Assembly (NCBI GenBank): GCA_903920405.1 | Contig: CAIXMC010000356.1 | Location: forward strand, 1-7,024 | Direction: 5' to 3' | Source of the DNA: an uncultured beta proteobacterium | GTDB lineage: Bacteria > Pseudomonadota > Gammaproteobacteria > Burkholderiales > Burkholderiaceae_C | Length of the DNA: 7,024 bases | Part shown: positions 6,201 to 7,024 of the stretch, one piece after another | Layout: the number at the start of each line of letters is the position of its first letter | Position numbering within the stretch: position 1 is the first letter of the stretch | Notes under the pieces: generated by a model | Seen by the model: only the letters and a program-made list of their open reading frames with translations | What the model was told of the DNA's origin: nothing | Database searches by the model: none | Translations under genes and position numbers: made by a program

Positions 6201-6853
6201 CACAATGCGCCCAGTTGACTGAGCAGTTCGTCTGGTGTTGTCCCCAAAAATTGCATTGCGTCAATTTGATCCATGCTTAAAGGATAAAACCATTTGCGCC
6301 AATAGTCTTGTGCTGCCACCAGTCGAAGCTGATCACTGTCTTGCACGCGGCTTTGCTCAAACAAATTGGCGCTGTCAAAAGCATGGGTTTTGAGCATGCG
6401 GCTGCTCCAGCCGTGAATGGTAAAAATGGCTGCATCGTCCATCCACTGCGCGGCCATCTCCAGACGGTCAGCGCAGACTGGCCAATCATCAGTGGCAATA
6501 TCAGCATGCAGACAGCGCAAAAAATCATCACAGTCGTCCCCAGGCTTGTCACCCTCACGAAAAAATCGTGCCGCTTGCGACAAACGTGTACGAATTCGCT
6601 TGCGAAGTTCAGAGGTCGCAGCCTCGGTAAAGGTCATGACCAAAATTTGAGGCGGGTACAAACCTTGATTGACTTCGGTACTGCCTGGCGTGTGGCCCAA
6701 CACCAGTCGCAAATAAAGCGCTGCAAGCGTCCAGGTTTTGCCGGTGCCCGCCGAAGCCTCAATCACCTGCATGCCTTTGAGCGGCAGGGTCAGGGGGTTG
6801 AGGGTTTGAAGTGGTGGCAAGGAAGGCTGTGGAGGTGTTGTCATGTGAGTCAT
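3266..6853 (-). CDS. recB: Exodeoxyribonuclease V beta subunit, helicase-nuclease RecB
   Basis: RecB is the 3'-5' SF1A helicase and the only nuclease of RecBCD. The 1195 residues compare with 1180 in E. coli. Helicase motifs: Walker A IEASAGTGKT (31-40), Ia TFTEAATSELR (74-84), FTIHGW (144-149), II LVDEFQDTD (408-416; D410, E411), III VIGDPKQAIYSFRGAD (440-455), IV GNYRS (474-478), V ITLHKSKGLQYPLVFLP (756-772), VI RLLYVGLTRAER (796-807). The C-terminal nuclease domain keeps H958 (GTLLHDLL), D1087 (GFIDLVI), D1100 and K1102 (VLDYKSNK), matching E. coli H956, D1067, D1080 and K1082, so it should be active. Two oddities: the loop between motifs V and VI is short and highly charged (about 777-791), and residues 1013-1021 are a Pro-Leu alternation encoded by a hexamer repeat. 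The first ATG is 6853; ATG 6844 (M4) is equally possible and neither has a clear ribosome-binding site. An in-frame stop lies 27 codon-free-start bases upstream. recD follows with a 4-nt overlap. Confidence 0.97.
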   Translation of the reverse strand: MTHMTTPPQPSLPPLQTLNPLTLPLKGMQVIEASAGTGKTWTLAALYLRLVLGHTPGSTEVNQGLYPPQILVMTFTEAATSELRKRIRTRLSQAARFFREGDKPGDDCDDFLRCLHADIATDDWPVCADRLEMAAQWMDDAAIFTIHGWSSRMLKTHAFDSANLFEQSRVQDSDQLRLVAAQDYWRKWFYPLSMDQIDAMQFLGTTPDELLSQLGALWAQADKTPQAITAPSQTPDVLIENWEQWQSQFQTLESAARSACTTALIDLLHQTIAARRLRSYLTIWPGKLATWAQGESIAQMKSKDKESAITLLERFSLTTLLQKNWDDASKYPAFEHFDRFVQHARQEPQVREQLLAHAAYEIGAAYQQAKERLSQFDFSDLLQNLYRACQAPDGRLASAIRQQYPVALVDEFQDTDPWQYGTLSRIYGKSDSTLDTGLIVIGDPKQAIYSFRGADLNTYLTARSQADAIHTLTGNYRSAEGVVAAINHVFERADKPFGQIPFEGVHACNPSVLPLQIQGQAHPAMTVWHLTPCDSVAKDKVTTALAQVFATQMVDLLQRGAAAPGNMAVLVRSWNEARAIRKALSERGVRSVYLSDRDSVFATQQALDLWRILRAIANPRDTRLIRAALCTKVWGQSWDELETLFHHESAWDDLTERFHHWQGLWQRQGFLPMLHHLLHDQHIPLRMQNSQNGNDNGERSLTNLLHLGDVLQTASVELQGENALIRYLEDQLRHPEASGDMAQLRLESDAHLVQVITLHKSKGLQYPLVFLPFISNYRAEKDDADKDKDRLAEDMRLLYVGLTRAERAIWVGVAQVKGDMDGKTPKVRSALSWLLGRTSTDDLSQRLQGWACNDIMVQTAPMPTDARYIPDEPAKVFKPAKEPQRHVTRHWWIASFSALTSHLARPALLESEQDDRWSDAQIDAHISADATETVLAAEVSPCKFNSFAAGSAYGTLLHDLLQWQAQNGWPAAHSPSGTAAWHKLIARKVQRFNLEDEAQTLLTEWIAAIVSTPLPLPLPLPESENNALILGANNARQYWAEMAFILQVQSLYAWQIDRLMHRYIHPDAPRPALHPCQLEGMLTGFIDLVIEHAGRYYVLDYKSNKLRDYNKVQMQEAILAHRYDVQMTLYVLALHRLLKARLPGYDYDVHVGGALYLFLRGIDQPGAGLYACHPPKALIEAMDIAFSKTPATEIA
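3792..3821. repeat. In-frame hexanucleotide repeat inside recB
   Basis: On the plus strand the units are GGTAAA, GGTAAA, GGCAAA, GGCAAA and the degenerate GGCGTA. On the coding strand they read as alternating Leu and Pro codons (CCT TTG, CCT TTA), giving PLPLPLPLP at RecB 1013-1021. Gain or loss of a unit changes the protein by one Pro-Leu pair without a frameshift. By remembered alignment, E. coli RecB has a non-repetitive APLNETGVSLSQL stretch here, so this is a variable linker in the early nuclease domain. Confidence 0.85.
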
Positions 6854-6905
6854 GCTAGTTGGGTCAGGTGATGGGCAGTACTAAGGATGTGGTCAGTAAT
6901 AAGTT

Positions 6906-7024
6906 CCCCATTTGGCTCGTCAGATTTGGGCGCACTGCGTCGTTACAAATCGCTTATGTGGCATGGCCACACCGCGCGATTTGCGCCTAGCATTGCATCC
7001 CAACTCTGACGGCCAAAAATGGGG
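6906..7024. repeat. Long imperfect palindrome upstream of recB
   Basis: The two arms (6906-6962 and 6966-7024) are imperfect inverted copies joined at a tight centre, TGTGGC-ATG-GCCACA (6957-6971). Outer blocks CCCCATTT, CGTCAGA and TTGGG pair with their partners near 6998-7024, and ATTTG/CAAAT blocks pair nearer the centre; a few small bulges and one poorly matched segment (about 6938-6945) interrupt the stem. The whole is 119 bp and may continue past the window. It begins 53 bp upstream of the recB start codon. It has no coding potential that I can support and no U-tract, so a dispersed palindromic repeat or MITE is likelier than a terminator. The 52 bp between it and recB (6854-6905) show no convincing promoter. 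Confidence 0.7.

Noticed and set aside
1440..6853. Chi-like GCTGGTGG octamers in the recBD region
   Set aside because: None noticed on either strand by eye, and the Chi sequence of this organism is unknown, so no claim is made.
6308..6871. 187-codon plus-strand open frame opposite the recB start
   Set aside because: It is antisense to the RecB Walker A region and is explained as a coding shadow.

Overview
The window holds a compact, single-direction (minus strand) block of DNA-repair and replication genes from a proteobacterium, most likely a betaproteobacterium of the order Burkholderiales. The assignment rests on the RecBCD-type (not AddAB-type) nuclease, on an Isc-type ferredoxin beginning MPTIKILPHPHYCPDG and ending in ENH, and on a DnaQ ending in AHEDVLN...TVWRK. 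It is a judgement from remembered family sequences, not a database search. GC content looks intermediate, and the fdx upstream region is clearly more AT-rich than its surroundings.

Layout from right to left, in transcription order. Positions 6906-7024 form a long imperfect palindrome that runs to the window edge. recB (6853 to 3266) follows and is complete, with helicase and nuclease domains. recD (3269 to 1440) overlaps recB by the 4 nt ATGA, so the two are probably translationally coupled. An AT-rich gap of 132 bp carries a candidate sigma70-type promoter and repeated AACCTAA/CTAACCA motifs. Next comes fdx (1307 to 969), an ISC-type [2Fe-2S] ferredoxin, and 10 nt later dnaQ (958 to 233), the proofreading subunit of DNA polymerase III. 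No recC coding sequence is in the window; if it is the upstream neighbour, it lies at least 171 bp from recB, beyond the palindrome.

The left edge (4-237) is a 234-bp non-autonomous insertion (MITE-like) with near-perfect 22-bp terminal inverted repeats starting CCTAGATTC, similar to the ends of IS1380-family elements such as ISEcp1. It appears to be flanked by a 5-bp target duplication TTAAA, of which only three bases are visible on the left. The element entered the extreme 3' end of dnaQ and supplies its stop codon. Inside it lies a roughly 100-nt hairpin whose mismatches mostly become G-U pairs in the dnaQ-sense transcript.

RecB and RecD, with RecC, form the ATP-dependent exonuclease V that processes double-strand breaks for RecA. 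DnaQ proofreads DNA synthesis. Fdx supplies electrons to the Isc iron-sulfur assembly machinery. I see no CRISPR array, tRNA, rRNA, toxin-antitoxin or phage gene. The unusual content is in the two palindromic elements, the fdx control region and small peculiarities of RecB, not in a new protein system.
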